From assembly GCF_004331035.1 (NCBI RefSeq), contig NZ_SJNT01000004.1, positions 124,001-188,000 on the forward strand: a DNA stretch of 64,000 nucleotides, in the 5' to 3' direction. Made by a program: the position numbers and the translations under genes. The stretch's first letter is position 1. Each line of letters begins with the position of its first letter. The DNA is from Acinetobacter sp. ANC 4910 (lineage in GTDB: Bacteria > Pseudomonadota > Gammaproteobacteria > Pseudomonadales > Moraxellaceae). Below are positions 1-8,755 of this stretch, piece after piece. Under the pieces are notes generated by a model. It was not told the origin of the DNA. It saw only the letters and a program-made list of their open reading frames with translations, and did no database searches.

Positions 1-86
1 GAAACAGGCGGTTTACATGCCAGCAACATGCAACTAAGAGGTAATAAGATAGCTATAATTTTAATGCTTCGGTATTGAGGTTTCAT
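1..86 (-). CDS. Lipoprotein, N-terminal fragment (runs off left edge)
   Basis: Read leftwards from an ATG at 86, the frame gives a basic N-terminus (Lys-Pro-Gln-Tyr-Arg), a hydrophobic stretch rich in Ile and Leu, and a lipobox Leu-Leu-Ala-Cys, then Lys-Pro-Pro. It stays open to the window edge. This is a typical type II signal peptide, so the product is probably an envelope lipoprotein. Only 28 codons are visible, so the function cannot be told; periplasmic adaptors of efflux pumps often start like this, but that is a guess. The Shine-Dalgarno is weak. Confidence 0.6.
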   Translation of the reverse strand, partial: MKPQYRSIKIIAILLPLSCMLLACKPPV

Positions 87-466
87 TCTAATAATGTGAG
101 CTTTTTAAATTGACTTAATTCTAACCATGAGCCCTACAATTCCCAATAGTGTTTTGGTTATCTTGCAAAATCCTCTCAGCTTCAAAACAGAAAACAAAGC
201 AATTTCTTCATTAGACGAAACCGCAACCTCAATTCATGCGATATAATTTTTAAGCAAAAAAAAAAGCCTACAAATGAGTCATGTAGGCTTTAAAAAATTT
301 AAAACAAGTCAGGGAACTATCAGCTTTAAATCTTGTGCTAATACTGCCAAAACTGAGAACGATTTACAATACTTTGGTTAAAGATATATTTAAAATATTT
401 GTTAAAAGATGCTTTTTTTTAAATGAATTTTCATGTAGTGCCAATTTATATACATCCACTCCCACA
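87..466. other. Intergenic region with a hairpin and no gene
   Basis: No convincing gene is seen on either strand. The stretch holds an AT-rich leader, a terminator-like hairpin near 250-290, and at 309-324 the 16-base sequence TCAGGGAACTATCAGC. That sequence recurs exactly at 43639-43654 inside the candidate structured RNA. Confidence 0.6.
246..292 (-). terminator. Intrinsic terminator, probably for the hemerythrin gene
   Basis: The arms AAAGCCTACA and TGTAGGCTTT form a perfect 10-bp stem with a 9-base loop. On the minus strand it is followed by a run of ten T. The hemerythrin gene ends about 175 bases upstream on that strand. The plus strand also has T/A-rich flanks, so the hairpin could work in both directions. 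Confidence 0.7.
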
Positions 467-937
467 TCAACTGGTTAGACTATCTTTTTCCTTGCTCAGA
501 TATTTATTATATTCTTTCAAATATTGCTTAGCCAATTGCGTTTTTTGCTGTTCAGCTAAAATTTTTCCTGCTTGTTGGAAAAAACCATGTTCCTCTTCCT
601 TTAAATGATGGTGGACTTTTTCAGATAATTTTTTTGCAATCACCAACCAACTCGGATGGCTAAACTCAGTTTCGCTCAATTGCTCTAACAACTCATCCAT
701 CTCGTGATGTTCTGCCAATGCATGACGGGTGATGTTAAGACCTGAATCAGTCATCATAAGTGGAATATAAAGATATCTGTCTTCTGCGACTGAATGTGCA
801 AACAATTCATTTTTTAATTCATTGAACAATTCATGTCTTTCTTCAGTGTCTCCCGAAGTCTGAATTAATTGTTCAGATAACATTCTCTGCTTGTCGTGAC
901 TTTGTCTTAATGCTTCAAAAATTGTTGTATTTGTCAT
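467..937 (-). CDS. Hemerythrin domain-containing protein
   Basis: A 156-residue soluble protein with the four-helix hemerythrin HHE pattern: His in Gln-Ser-His-Asp near residue 14, His and Glu in the Ala-His-Ser-Val-Ala-Glu-Asp helix near 48-52, His-Glu in the Ala-Glu-His-His-Glu segment, and a C-terminal His-His-His-Leu-Lys-Glu-Glu-Glu-His helix. Such proteins bind a non-haem diiron centre and act in O2, NO or iron handling; which applies here is not visible. A TTG lies in frame at 952, but the ATG at 937 has GAGGA 8 bases upstream and was chosen. The gene stands alone, with a terminator-like hairpin downstream. Confidence 0.85.
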   Translation of the reverse strand: MTNTTIFEALRQSHDKQRMLSEQLIQTSGDTEERHELFNELKNELFAHSVAEDRYLYIPLMMTDSGLNITRHALAEHHEMDELLEQLSETEFSHPSWLVIAKKLSEKVHHHLKEEEHGFFQQAGKILAEQQKTQLAKQYLKEYNKYLSKEKDSLTS

Positions 938-1696
938 TGGGCTAATCCTCAAAAGTCATTTTATGGATATGCACTTACTATGAACATTTCACAAAATACG
1001 TTCTGTTCACAAACTGTTTTATTTTTAAGCGCAATGCATTACCATTTTTTTCAAATTGTGTTTTTACTACCATTCATTGTTAATGTAAAACAATTAAATA
1101 ATTACAGATGCAACCAAAGCTAAATTTGCTCAAGGTTCAGGCTCTATTCAAAAAAAAATACCCTCAAAAAGAAATAAGCTGCTCACAACATATTTAAAGT
1201 AATCATGCAAGAAGATGTCTTTACTCTCTCCTCTGAAAATGGACGGCATAACCCCTAGAACCATATTTCATAAAATACTAACCCATATTGGGCTAAATCA
1301 AGCAATGATCCATGACTTTAGCCCGTCAGCCTGAAATGAATTAAATCATCTTGGCAACCAGATTAAATTGATATTCTCGACAGTTGCAAAGCTCAGAAGC
1401 TTCTGGTTTGTAATACAAATTCCCATAAGCTAGACATTCATTTTTTCTCTCATGATCGCTCACTTTTATAATTTTTATCAATTGAGGGATATAAATATCA
1501 CCAAATAGCGTTCAGACTCTTATCAAATTTTCATCACTTTTTCGAAGAATCACAATTAAGATTTTCAATAGAAAGCCAGTAAATAAAAAAATGCCGCAGA
1601 GATTATCATTATTCGATATATTAAATAGGTCTGAATCATTTCACGTCATCTGGCTAAAAATTAAAAAAATTAAGCTTTAAAGCAAGGAGACAATCA
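938..1696. other. Long non-coding gap with possible gene remnant
   Basis: About 760 bases with no intact gene. The first 150 bases should hold the hemerythrin promoter on the minus strand, and the last 150 the catalase promoter on the plus strand. Between them, about 1180-1330, there are broken reading frames described separately as a possible integrase remnant. Confidence 0.5.
1150..1335 (+). pseudogene. Possible decayed tyrosine integrase C-terminus
   Basis: One frame reads through Glu-Asp-Val-Phe-Thr to Gly-Arg-His-Asn-Pro and then hits a stop near 1253. A +1 neighbouring frame continues with Pro-Arg-Thr-Ile-Phe-His-Lys-Ile-Leu, Ile-Gly-Leu and Ile-His-Asp-Phe before another stop. The order (Val-Phe box, a Gly-Arg-Pro loop, helix, then His-x-Phe) resembles the region before the catalytic His-x-x-Arg of P4-type integrases. 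At least one frameshift and one stop would be needed, and the catalytic Arg is not visible. This is a weak pattern match, not a firm call. Confidence 0.22.
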
Positions 1697-2833
1697 ATGC
1701 CCAACTTCAAAAGACCTCAGCTCTTAGGTTTACTTTTTCCCACTGTATTGTTCACAAGTGTTACCACTATTGCGTCTGCAAACACTCCACCTGTAGTGAT
1801 GAATACCCCTAAAGCACTTATTTACCCCAATATAGATCCCAGTTTAAGTGAAAGTCTTTATCCAAATGAGGCAGCCACGGCTCAGCAAATTGCAGACATC
1901 ATTGAGATGTCAATCCGAAAACAATATGCCACAGATATCGCGCTACGTGATGCACACCCTAAAGCCCATGGTTGCGTACGCGCAGAATTCAAAATAAATG
2001 AAACATTGCCTCAAAACCTGATTCAAGGTGCTTTTATTCCGGGCAAAACCTATCAAGCATGGATTCGCTTTTCCAATGGATCGAGTAATGCTAAACAGGC
2101 GGATATAAAAAAAGATGCACGTGGCATGGCAATCAAACTTTTAGCCGTGCCAGGGAAAAATATTTCAGATGAGGCCACTTCCACGCAAGATTTCATCATG
2201 ATCAATCATCCTGTCTTTTTTGCTAACGACCCCGCTCGCTATCTGTCATTCATGCAAGATATCAATAGTGACAAATTTCTAAAAAAACTGCATATTCCTT
2301 TTGCATTAGGAGCAAAAGGAACTTGGATTGCCCTAAATACTAGAAATAAAATTTCGAATCCACTGCAAACTAGATACTGGTCTATGGTGCCCTATCAATT
2401 AGGATTAGGTAGCAATCGTCAAGCGGTAAAATATTCTGCTCGAGCGTGTTCGACTGTTGTCAGCCCTATTCCAGCTAAACCTCAGCAGAACTTCTTAAGA
2501 GATGCGCTCCGTACGAGTTTGCAAGAAAGTGATGCATGCATGGAGTTTTTAGTCCAACCTCGAACATCCACCTCCATGTCCGTTGAAGACTCTATGACAG
2601 AATGGAAAGAAGACCAAGCCCCTTTTTACAAGGTGGCAACGATTCGTATTCCTCAGCAAGTATTTGATACCCCAGAGCAAAATAAATTTTGTGAAAACCT
2701 CTCCTTTACGCCATGGCATGCATTAGCTGAGCACAAACCTCTTGGCGCTATAAACCGAATGCGTAAAGTCATCTATGACCAGATTAGTCGTGTCCGACAT
2801 GAAATGAATTCGACTGAAAGATTCGAACCCTGA
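1697..2833 (+). CDS. Exported catalase-family haem protein
   Basis: A 378-residue protein with a Sec signal peptide (hydrophobic segment about 9-28, cleavage near Ala-Ser-Ala). Catalase-like motifs follow: Arg-Phe-Ser-Asn-Gly near residue 123, Asp-Ala-Arg-Gly-Met-Ala-Ile-Lys, then Gln-Asp-Phe-Ile-Met-Ile-Asn-His-Pro and Phe-Phe-Ala. It is shorter than monofunctional catalases and fits the small 'catalase-family' group related to SrpA/y4iL. The predicted role is periplasmic peroxide or organic hydroperoxide breakdown with haem b; actual activity is uncertain. An AAGGAG box lies just before the ATG. It is a single-gene unit. Confidence 0.82.
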   Translation: MPNFKRPQLLGLLFPTVLFTSVTTIASANTPPVVMNTPKALIYPNIDPSLSESLYPNEAATAQQIADIIEMSIRKQYATDIALRDAHPKAHGCVRAEFKINETLPQNLIQGAFIPGKTYQAWIRFSNGSSNAKQADIKKDARGMAIKLLAVPGKNISDEATSTQDFIMINHPVFFANDPARYLSFMQDINSDKFLKKLHIPFALGAKGTWIALNTRNKISNPLQTRYWSMVPYQLGLGSNRQAVKYSARACSTVVSPIPAKPQQNFLRDALRTSLQESDACMEFLVQPRTSTSMSVEDSMTEWKEDQAPFYKVATIRIPQQVFDTPEQNKFCENLSFTPWHALAEHKPLGAINRMRKVIYDQISRVRHEMNSTERFEP

Positions 2834-2975
2834 TAGCAATGAAAATAAATGAAGGAACCCAATGCTTTAACTCAATGATCCGTGAATATCTGTGTCTAAA
2901 GAAGAATTCCTTATAGGCATGAAACTTCTTCCACAACATATTGAATTACAACATTAAAAAATGTATTAAAGATGT

Positions 2976-3248
2976 ATGCTACTTAAGCATCCGCTGCATG
3001 TTGATCAGTGCAACGCAATCACCTACCCAGCACACATTACCATTGCAATGATGGAAGAAATCATCAACCCTGTCTTTGATGTGTATTGCACTGCATTTTC
3101 AACCATTGCTAGCTATGAAAATGGTTTGACTTTTGCAGGTGTCTATCTCCCTATCCATTCATATTTCAAAGGAGATGAATCTCACTCATTGAATACTCTT
3201 AAGAGCAATATTTCAGCATGCGACGAGCTTATTCAAGCTCAGACATAA
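2976..3248 (+). CDS. Hypothetical small protein
   Basis: A 90-residue open frame that I do not recognise. It contains Cys at several points, no signal peptide and no membrane segment. The ATG has no clear Shine-Dalgarno. The composition (Ser, Thr, His, Glu spread evenly) looks more protein-like than the surrounding AT-rich gaps, so it may be a real gene or the piece of a longer decayed one. The catalase-like gene ends 142 bases upstream. Confidence 0.3.
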   Translation: MLLKHPLHVDQCNAITYPAHITIAMMEEIINPVFDVYCTAFSTIASYENGLTFAGVYLPIHSYFKGDESHSLNTLKSNISACDELIQAQT

Positions 3249-3452
3249 ACGTTGTACTGAATTAGATCGTTTCTCTAATCTCCTGAAAGACACATAAAAT
3301 CAGATATTCGACGAATACTTGCAGGGTTCAAAGCAAAGAGAGTTACACATCAGATGTAAAGAATAAAATTGAGGAGCACAAGCCGAAATCTGATATAGTA
3401 GCCCCAATATCGTGGGCTTTTTCTTTACCCTTCCCGACCTACTCCCACTTAT

Positions 3453-3472
3453 ACGGGTAACCAAACGGGTAA
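3453..3472 (+). repeat. Direct repeat ACGGGTAA x2
   Basis: ACGGGTAA occurs at 3453-3460 and again at 3465-3472, a 12-base period, in the gap before rluE. The function is unknown; it could be a protein-binding site or the scar of an integration event. Confidence 0.4.
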
Positions 3473-3518
3473 TTCAAACAAGTCCAAACAAATTTTTTAA
3501 ATTTTCTAGTAGGTTAAA

Positions 3519-4310
3519 GTGAAAATAGTCATTCTTAACAAGCCTTATGATGTGCTGTCGCAGTTTCGTAAAGACGAAGCACACATGACGATGTCTGATT
3601 TTATAGACGATTCGACTTTGCGTTTAGCTGGTCGTCTTGATATGGACTCTGAAGGCTTAGTTTTTTTAACTGACCACGGTGGTTTAAATCAATACATTAC
3701 CAACCCTGCAAACAAAAAGTACAAAACTTATTTAGTACAGCTTGATGGTGATGTAACCGAAGAAGCATTAGAGCAACTTCGCAAAGGTGTTGAATTAAAA
3801 GATGGCATGACCTTACCTGCCAAAGCATCTAAGGTTGAACAACCTGAGTGGTTATGGGATCGTGATCCCCCTGTACGTTTCCGTGCATCTGTCCCTACAT
3901 CTTGGGCCGAAATTTCGATTTGTGAAGGTCGTAACCGTCAAGTCCGTCGTATGACTGCTGCTGTAGGTTTTCCAACTTTACGTTTAATTCGTACTCGAAT
4001 TGGTGCAATTGATTTGGTTCAAATGGGTTTACAACCAGGTGAAACTAAAGAAATTGAGCCACTTTTATACCCTGACTTTCAAAATATTCCTGCTGAAGAA
4101 CCTTACCGTTCACGCTCTTATGTGAAAAAACCGGGCGGTACTGGTGGTAAACCTATGGTTCGTAAGAACAAAGATGGTTCAGTGAAGAAGACTTCAGGTA
4201 CTAAACGTATCTGGCAAATGGATGAAAGTGAGAAACCAAAGCGTAAAACCAATGGTACAACACGCCCAAATACAAAAGCACCACGTGGTCGCGGACGTAA
4301 TGGTCGTTAA
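3519..4310 (+). CDS. rluE: 23S rRNA pseudouridine synthase, RluE-like
   Basis: A 263-residue RsuA/RluB/RluE-family enzyme that isomerises a uridine in 23S rRNA (U2457 in E. coli RluE). It starts directly with the catalytic fold (Leu-Asn-Lys-Pro-Tyr-Asp-Val-Leu-Ser-Gln-Phe) and has no S4 domain. The catalytic Asp is in Gly-Arg-Leu-Asp-Met-Asp-Ser-Glu-Gly-Leu near residue 40, and the family motif Glu-Gly-Arg-Asn-Arg-Gln-Val-Arg-Arg-Met lies near 145. The last 60 residues are a basic Lys/Arg/Gly/Thr-rich tail, probably RNA-binding and disordered. The start is GTG, with AGG 7 bases upstream. A strong terminator follows. Confidence 0.88.
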   Translation: MKIVILNKPYDVLSQFRKDEAHMTMSDFIDDSTLRLAGRLDMDSEGLVFLTDHGGLNQYITNPANKKYKTYLVQLDGDVTEEALEQLRKGVELKDGMTLPAKASKVEQPEWLWDRDPPVRFRASVPTSWAEISICEGRNRQVRRMTAAVGFPTLRLIRTRIGAIDLVQMGLQPGETKEIEPLLYPDFQNIPAEEPYRSRSYVKKPGGTGGKPMVRKNKDGSVKKTSGTKRIWQMDESEKPKRKTNGTTRPNTKAPRGRGRNGR

Positions 4311-4324
4311 AAGTTGATTGCTTT

Positions 4325-4348
4325 AAAGCCCACGTCAGTGGGCTTTTT
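4325..4348 (+). terminator. Terminator of rluE
   Basis: AAAGCCCAC and its complement around a short loop make a GC-rich stem followed by five T. Confidence 0.85.
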
Positions 4349-4349
4349 A

Positions 4350-5384
4350 TTATAAATTTATTTCTTTATATAGCTCATCAATTTGAGTCAAAGTCAAATA
4401 CCGCTTATTTGGCAATAAATCATTTCCCGACTTATAAAAGCCAACATAAATTATTGGCTCATTTCTACTTTTTGATTCACTTGACGAAATAAATATTGAG
4501 TCCAATTTTTCAAAATACGGATCACATCTAATAACCTCTGCTACTTTATCAAAATATTGCTTTTCTACACCCCACCCATAATCATTATAATCAATCAAAG
4601 ACTTATCTATAGATTTAATATTACTTTTATATTTAGGTGAATCTTTAAATAAATCTTCAATTTCAATATATTCAAACTGGTAACTATTTGGCTTTAATAG
4701 CATTTGATAATATTTAATGCCTCTACCTTTCAAAGTATGCATGACTTGATCTTGACTCACTTGAGATAAATGATCAGGTAGTTTTTCATTATCTTCATGC
4801 AAATCTTGCCATTTTTTCGGCATTCTTAATCCAAAGTAAATCGCCTTTACAGCTCTAAAGTTATATTCAACTTCTCCAAACTGATCCATAACAATTCGTA
4901 TTTCATCTTCATGTTGCCAAGCTTTCGATTTTGTTCCTGCTGTTAACTTAAGAGTTTCAACTATATTTTTAGCTCCAATAAACATATCAAATTGAATTTT
5001 AGGAATTGAGTCTTGATATGTCACATCAAAAGAGCCAGCAAATTTACTCAATTCACCCAATTTTTCTAAATCATATTCAATACAAAAACCTCTATGAGAA
5101 TCTGCATAATATGCCCAAAGAAGCTCATCTAAAACTGTCTTACTTAGAGAATAGATACCTACTTCTTTTAATTTCACAACTAAAGTAGAAAAACTCTCAG
5201 AAACTCCTTTTGTCGAAACTAAACTAATATCAGCCAATTTAGCTAAAATGTGCTCAATATCCCCTGTATCAAATAAATTTTCACATGGATCATTGAGTTT
5301 AGATGGATGTGGTGCATAGAAATAATCTTGTTTTAAAGATTCTAAATCACACTTTGAACCATACCTATATTTATAAACTTTCAT
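4350..5384 (-). CDS. DUF2971 domain-containing protein
   Basis: A 344-residue soluble protein. The N-terminal part reads Tyr-Lys-Tyr-Arg, Phe-Tyr-Ala-Pro-His-Pro-Ser-Lys-Leu-Asn-Asp-Pro-Cys-Glu, then Leu-Trp-Ala-Tyr-Tyr-Ala-Asp-Ser-His-Arg-Gly-Phe-Cys-Ile-Glu-Tyr, and later Trp-Gln-His-Glu-Asp-Glu-Ile-Arg. These are the hallmarks of DUF2971, whose biochemical role is not established. About 110 C-terminal residues do not match anything I know. The gene is visibly more AT-rich than rluE and icd on either side and uses many AAA, TTT and ATA codons, which suggests horizontal gain. It is convergent with rluE, and no strong Shine-Dalgarno is seen. Confidence 0.8.
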   Translation of the reverse strand: MKVYKYRYGSKCDLESLKQDYFYAPHPSKLNDPCENLFDTGDIEHILAKLADISLVSTKGVSESFSTLVVKLKEVGIYSLSKTVLDELLWAYYADSHRGFCIEYDLEKLGELSKFAGSFDVTYQDSIPKIQFDMFIGAKNIVETLKLTAGTKSKAWQHEDEIRIVMDQFGEVEYNFRAVKAIYFGLRMPKKWQDLHEDNEKLPDHLSQVSQDQVMHTLKGRGIKYYQMLLKPNSYQFEYIEIEDLFKDSPKYKSNIKSIDKSLIDYNDYGWGVEKQYFDKVAEVIRCDPYFEKLDSIFISSSESKSRNEPIIYVGFYKSGNDLLPNKRYLTLTQIDELYKEINL

Positions 5385-5450
5385 CTATTTTTCTAATTCA
5401 AATCTACACTTAAGACATTGTTACATCAATTGTATGTATATTACAAAATA

Positions 5451-5505
5451 AAAAAAGCCGATGCATTTGCATCGGCTTTTTTCACATCATCGGCTAAAAG
5501 CCGAT
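5451..5505 (-). terminator. Twin hairpins downstream of icd
   Basis: The inner hairpin 5489-5505 has arms ATCGGCT/AGCCGAT. It is followed on the minus strand by the outer hairpin 5451-5482, with arms AAAAAAGCCGATGCA and its complement. Both share the GCCGAT core. The outer one carries A-runs and T-runs on its two sides and should stop transcription on both strands. Confidence 0.8.
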
Positions 5506-5515
5506 TTTGCTAAAC

Positions 5516-7747
5516 TTAAACAGTTTCAAGTGCAGCATTCAACGTTGCACTTGGACGCATTACAGCAGTTACTTTCGCTGTATCTACAGCATAGTAACCA
5601 CCGATGTCCGCAGCTTTACCTTGAACAGCAGAAAGCTCCGCAATGATTTTGTCTTCATTTTCAGCAAGTACTTTTGCAAGTGGCGCAAACTTCGCTTTCA
5701 ACTCAGCATCTTCATCCTGAGCAGCCAAAGCTTCAGCCCAGAACTTCGCTAAATAGAAATGGCTACCACGGTTGTCCAACTCACCTGTACGGCGTGATGG
5801 AGACTTATCATTGTCCAATAACTGACCAGTTGCTTGATCTAAAGTCTTCGCAAGAAGTTTAGCCTGAGCGTTATTTTCTTTAATGCCCAACTCTTCAAGC
5901 GAGACTGCAAGCGCCAAGAACTCACCTAAAGAATCCCAACGTAAGTGGTTTTCTTCTACGAGTTGTTGTACGTGTTTAGGCGCTGAACCACCCGCACCAG
6001 TTTCGTACATACCACCGCCCGCCATTAACGGAACGATAGACAACATTTTCGCTGAAGTACCCAATTCCATAATTGGAAACAAATCAGTCAAGTAGTCACG
6101 TAAGATGTTACCCGTTACAGAAATCGTATCTAGGCCACGCGCTACACGTTCAAGTGTATAACGCATTGCACGTACTTGAGACATGATCAGAATGTCTAAA
6201 CCAGCAGTGTCATAATCTTTTAAATACGTTTGTACTTTCTTGATGAGTTCATTTTCATGTGGACGGTACGGGTCAAGCCAGAAAATCGCAGGCATGCCTG
6301 AGTTACGTGCACGGTTTACAGCAAGTTTTACCCAGTCACGAATCGGTGCGTCTTTCACCTGACACATACGCCAGATATCGCCTTCTTCCACATTCTGTGA
6401 CATCAACACTTCGCCAGTTTCTAGGTCAGTGATGTTTGCAACACCCGCCTCAGAAATTTCGAAAGTTTTGTCATGTGAACCGTATTCTTCAGCTTTTTGT
6501 GCCATCAAACCAACGTTAGGCACAGTACCCATCGTACGTGGGTCAAAGTTACCATTCCACTTACAGAAATTGATCATTTCTTGGTAGATACGCGCAAAAG
6601 TTGACTCAGGCATTACTGCTTTACAGTCATAAGGTTTGCCGTCAGCGCCCCACATTTTACCACCACCACGGATCATTGCAGGCATAGAAGCATCTACAAT
6701 CACGTCGTTTGGAGAGTGGAAGTTTGTGATGCCTTTCGCAGAATCAACCATTGCAAGTGCAGGACGGTGTTCTTGGCAAGCGTGTAAATCTTCGATGATT
6801 TCTTCACGTAAAGACGTCGGTAAAGTTGCGATCTTTTCGTAAAGACCAGCCATACCATTGTTTACGTTAATACCGAGCTCATCGAACAATTTGCCATGTT
6901 TTTCGAATGCATCTTTATAATAAATCTTAACGCAGTGACCAAATACGATTGGGTGCGATACTTTCATCATGGTTGCTTTAACGTGCAATGAGAACAAAAT
7001 ACCTGCTTCACGACAGTCTTCAAGTTGTTTCTCGTAGAAATCACACAGTGCTTTCTTGCTCATAAACATTGAGTCAATGATTTCGCCATCTAGAAGCGCA
7101 ACTTTTGGCTTAAGTACAATGGTTTCACCAGATTTAGTGATCAATTCCATTTTCACGTTACGCGCGCGATCAAGCGTCATCGATTTTTCACCATGATAGA
7201 AGTCACCTTCTTCCATGTGTGAAACGTGAGTTTGTGACCATTGCTTCCACTCGCTCATAGAGTGCGGGTGTTTTTTAGCGTAATTCTTTACTGCAGCAGG
7301 TGCACGGCGGTCAGAGTTACCTTCACGTAAAACAGGGTTTACAGCTGAACCTAAGCACTTACCATAACGTGCTTTAATCGCTTTCTCATCTTCAGTGGTT
7401 GGGTTTTCAGGATAGTCAGGAATCGCATAGCCTTTTGATTGAAGCTCTTTGATACATGCTATTAACTGAGCAACAGATGCACTGATATTTGGAAGTTTGA
7501 TGATGTTTGTGTCAGGATCTTGTGTAAGGCGACCTAGTTCTGCAAGATTGTCTGGCACTTTTTGCTCTTCTTTTAGGCATTCAGAGAATTCTGCAAGAAC
7601 ACGTGCGGCAACAGAGATATCCGTTTTAACGATCTCTACACCAGCAGATTTAGTAAAGGTCTCAATGATCGGCAGTAGCGAATAAGTCGCCAACAATGGC
7701 GCCTCATCAGTCAGTGTGTAAATGATGTTTGACTTTCCACCAGCCAT
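5516..7747 (-). CDS. icd: Isocitrate dehydrogenase, NADP-dependent, monomeric type
   Basis: A 743-residue monomeric IDH (IDH-II), which oxidatively decarboxylates isocitrate to 2-oxoglutarate with NADP+ in the TCA cycle. The length is that of the monomeric class (about 740), not the 416-residue dimeric class. Recognisable stretches are Tyr-Thr-Leu-Thr-Asp-Glu-Ala-Pro at the N-terminus, Asn-Ser-Asp-Arg-Arg-Ala-Pro near residue 144, Gly-Ala-Asp-Gly-Lys near 371, and the [11 protein letters not shown] loop near 585. It is a single-gene unit with a long upstream region. Acinetobacter often carries this form, which supports the taxonomic reading. Confidence 0.97.
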   Translation of the reverse strand: MAGGKSNIIYTLTDEAPLLATYSLLPIIETFTKSAGVEIVKTDISVAARVLAEFSECLKEEQKVPDNLAELGRLTQDPDTNIIKLPNISASVAQLIACIKELQSKGYAIPDYPENPTTEDEKAIKARYGKCLGSAVNPVLREGNSDRRAPAAVKNYAKKHPHSMSEWKQWSQTHVSHMEEGDFYHGEKSMTLDRARNVKMELITKSGETIVLKPKVALLDGEIIDSMFMSKKALCDFYEKQLEDCREAGILFSLHVKATMMKVSHPIVFGHCVKIYYKDAFEKHGKLFDELGINVNNGMAGLYEKIATLPTSLREEIIEDLHACQEHRPALAMVDSAKGITNFHSPNDVIVDASMPAMIRGGGKMWGADGKPYDCKAVMPESTFARIYQEMINFCKWNGNFDPRTMGTVPNVGLMAQKAEEYGSHDKTFEISEAGVANITDLETGEVLMSQNVEEGDIWRMCQVKDAPIRDWVKLAVNRARNSGMPAIFWLDPYRPHENELIKKVQTYLKDYDTAGLDILIMSQVRAMRYTLERVARGLDTISVTGNILRDYLTDLFPIMELGTSAKMLSIVPLMAGGGMYETGAGGSAPKHVQQLVEENHLRWDSLGEFLALAVSLEELGIKENNAQAKLLAKTLDQATGQLLDNDKSPSRRTGELDNRGSHFYLAKFWAEALAAQDEDAELKAKFAPLAKVLAENEDKIIAELSAVQGKAADIGGYYAVDTAKVTAVMRPSATLNAALETV

Positions 7748-8212
7748 ATATAGCCCCTTGTGTTAAATTGAGTATTGAGAACTAGACTTTTGGCCCAGTC
7801 CTACGAACCGATTGCTTGAATAAACCCTGAGAGTATCGGCCTTCAACGCTTATCAGTCAACGATATATCTTGTGATAACGACATTTCGTGAGAAAATACC
7901 CAACAGTTTGTGTGGTTTTTTTAAACACTTTTTAAAGTCAATCATTTATATATAGAACAAAACATCCCCTGCACTATTTATTCTTATCGTTATTCTTTCA
8001 AATCGCTAATGTTCATATGTAATCCAATATATGGCGATACGATAATCAATTCATCTTAAATTACGATCTATTTCCTCCTGAGCCTTGAATATTTGTTGAA
8101 CTTTCAAATTTCTCATTTTTATGAAAACCACTTGATCAGGCTCTATGATAATGCTAATTATGATTCATAATTTAATAATATTTAGCATAAATGTATCAAA
8201 AAAGGATGAAAC
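7748..8212. other. Divergent promoter region icd / thioesterase
   Basis: About 465 AT-rich bases separate two divergent genes. It must hold both promoters. A Fur-like site sits near its right end; no gene was found in either strand. Confidence 0.6.
8147..8165 (+). promoter_or_regulatory. Fur-box-like site upstream of the thioesterase
   Basis: GATAATGCTAATTATGATT matches 15 of 19 positions of the classical GATAATGATAATCATTATC Fur box. It lies about 50 bases before the start codon. AT-rich DNA produces such matches by chance, so this is tentative. Confidence 0.35.
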
Positions 8213-8626
8213 ATGGACCCGGTAAAAGGACATACATTATTTAACAATGATCAGGTGATGCAAGACATTGGTGCCCGCTTAGTTGACTATAAAGACTGCT
8301 ATGCCAAAGTGCAGCTCTTGGTTGAAAAACGACATACTCAAGGACATGGTACTTGTCATGGCGGAATTATCTTCACTTTAGCAGATGGTGCTTTTGCCGT
8401 AGCTTGCAATACAGGTGATTCCCCTGCCGTGGGACAGCACTGTAATATCAGCTACATTAAACCTGGACAGATAGGCGATGTACTCACTGCAACTGCGGAG
8501 TTACGCTCCCAAGCAGGTCGTTCCGAATTTTACGACATTCAGGTGGTGAACCAAAAGCAAGAAACAATTGCAGAGTTTAGAGGTGTATCACGGATGTTGG
8601 TTCCAACTAAAAGAGAACAACCATAA
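8213..8626 (+). CDS. paaI: PaaI-type hotdog-fold acyl-CoA thioesterase
   Basis: A 137-residue hotdog protein. The family signature Gly-Thr-Cys-His-Gly-Gly-Ile-Ile-Phe-Thr-Leu-Ala-Asp-Gly-Ala-Phe lies near residues 46-61, with the catalytic Asp in Leu-Ala-Asp-Gly. The C-terminal half carries Gln-His-Cys-Asn-Ile-Ser-Tyr-Ile-Lys-Pro and Gly-Asp-Val-Leu. PaaI hydrolyses hydroxyphenylacetyl-CoA and related CoA esters in phenylacetate degradation. No other paa gene is near, so here it may act as a stand-alone CoA-ester salvage enzyme. AAAAGGA precedes the ATG. Confidence 0.82.
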   Translation: MDPVKGHTLFNNDQVMQDIGARLVDYKDCYAKVQLLVEKRHTQGHGTCHGGIIFTLADGAFAVACNTGDSPAVGQHCNISYIKPGQIGDVLTATAELRSQAGRSEFYDIQVVNQKQETIAEFRGVSRMLVPTKREQP

Positions 8627-8755
8627 CGCTGAGTTGGCTCTGCGTATCCATTGTTCATTAATGTTCTGTCGCTTCTGGTGACGGTTACATAATGAAATGT
8701 TGATCTCTGATTGATTGTTTAAAATCAATCTTTTTTAAGCTTTAGGAACAATCAG

